From Actinomycetota bacterium (GTDB taxonomy: Bacteria; Actinomycetota; Thermoleophilia; UBA2241), in contig PKYM01000182.1 in assembly GCA_003132645.1 (NCBI GenBank), positions 3,521 through 8,748 of the forward strand: a stretch of 5,228 nt of DNA. Direction: 5' to 3'. Shown one piece after another: positions 5,074 through 5,228 of the stretch; position 1 is the stretch's first letter; every line of letters starts with the position of its first letter. Both the position numbers and the translations under genes were made by a program. The notes under the pieces were generated by a model that worked only from the letters and a program-made list of their open reading frames with translations, was not told the origin of the DNA and ran no database searches.

Positions 5074-5228
5074 ATGCCTGGTATGGATGGTACCGGACCG
5101 AAGGGTTGCGGCTCGATGACAGGCGGGCGGGGAGGCTGGTGTGCCGGCCATAGTGTCGGCGCAGGCCGTGGCGCGGGAGAGCCGAGAGGCGCGGGGATGG
5201 GTCGAGGTCGGGGAGCTGGCCAGGGTCG
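5074..5228 (+). CDS. DUF5320-type glycine-rich small protein (partial, cut by window end)
   Basis: The visible 51 residues begin MPGMDGTGPKGCGSMTGGRG, which closely follows the N-terminal signature of DUF5320 proteins (MPGxDGTGPxGxGxMTGGxxGxC). They continue into a Gly/Ala/Arg-rich segment with C12 and C23. Family members are small proteins of unknown function, common in anaerobic bacteria and archaea and often found near NifX/NifB-type iron-molybdenum cofactor proteins and Mrp/NBP35 ATPases. A good promoter and Shine-Dalgarno precede the ATG. The gene diverges from the ArsR-family regulator with about 190 nt between the starts, so shared control is possible. The C-terminal part, where these proteins usually have a short coiled coil, lies outside the window. 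Function is not inferred further. Confidence 0.82.
   Translation, partial: MPGMDGTGPKGCGSMTGGRGGWCAGHSVGAGRGAGEPRGAGMGRGRGAGQG

Noticed and set aside
4914..5153. 79-codon plus-strand frame in the divergent promoter region
   Set aside because: Its purine-rich GAGGAG abuts the ATG with no spacing, the protein has no family features, and it runs through the promoter and overlaps the DUF5320-type start, which has a proper ribosome-binding site.

Overview
The window is a GC-rich stretch carrying six complete or partial genes on the minus strand and the start of one divergent gene on the plus strand. No rRNA, tRNA, mobile element or CRISPR is visible. The gene content (HdrA-type flavoproteins, an MvhD-type iron-sulfur subunit, TusA and a DUF5320-type protein) points to an anaerobic bacterium with sulfur- or hydrogen-linked electron transfer. 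High GC together with an apparently leaderless regulator transcript would suit a deep-branching anaerobic actinobacterium, but an anaerobic deltaproteobacterial or other high-GC host cannot be excluded. Taxonomy is inference only.

Layout, in the direction of transcription from about 4.9 kb down to 1: an ArsR/SmtB-family repressor (4480-4884), a TusA-family sulfurtransferase (4143-4400), a 118-nt gap with strong RNA-structure potential, then a tightly coupled block of an MvhD/FlpD-like iron-sulfur protein (3605-4024), a short HdrA-like flavoprotein with two internal ferredoxin motifs (2241-3608), a long HdrA-like flavoprotein with an N-terminal HdrA domain and a C-terminal ferredoxin (130-2244), and a small basic protein cut by the window edge (1-133). 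The last four genes are joined by three identical 4-nt ATGA stop/start overlaps, which implies translational coupling and a common stoichiometric assembly.

Functional reading: the two HdrA-like proteins carry complementary parts of one classical full-length HdrA. With the separate MvhD-like subunit they resemble the soluble part of a Qmo/Hdr-Mvh electron-transfer (possibly electron-bifurcating) complex. TusA would carry persulfide sulfur, and the ArsR-type repressor, which lacks the arsenic CxC site, may sense reactive sulfur or another thiol-active signal. No catalytic HdrB, HdrC or QmoC-like subunit is visible; these may lie beyond the left edge.

The divergent side (5074 onward, plus strand) starts a DUF5320-type glycine-rich small protein with a recognisable promoter, an inverted repeat over the -10 box and a good ribosome-binding site. 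The most interesting points are the split HdrA pair with an altered MvhD cysteine set, a possible H-type pseudoknot between tusA and mvhD, and the operator-like repeats in the divergent promoter region.
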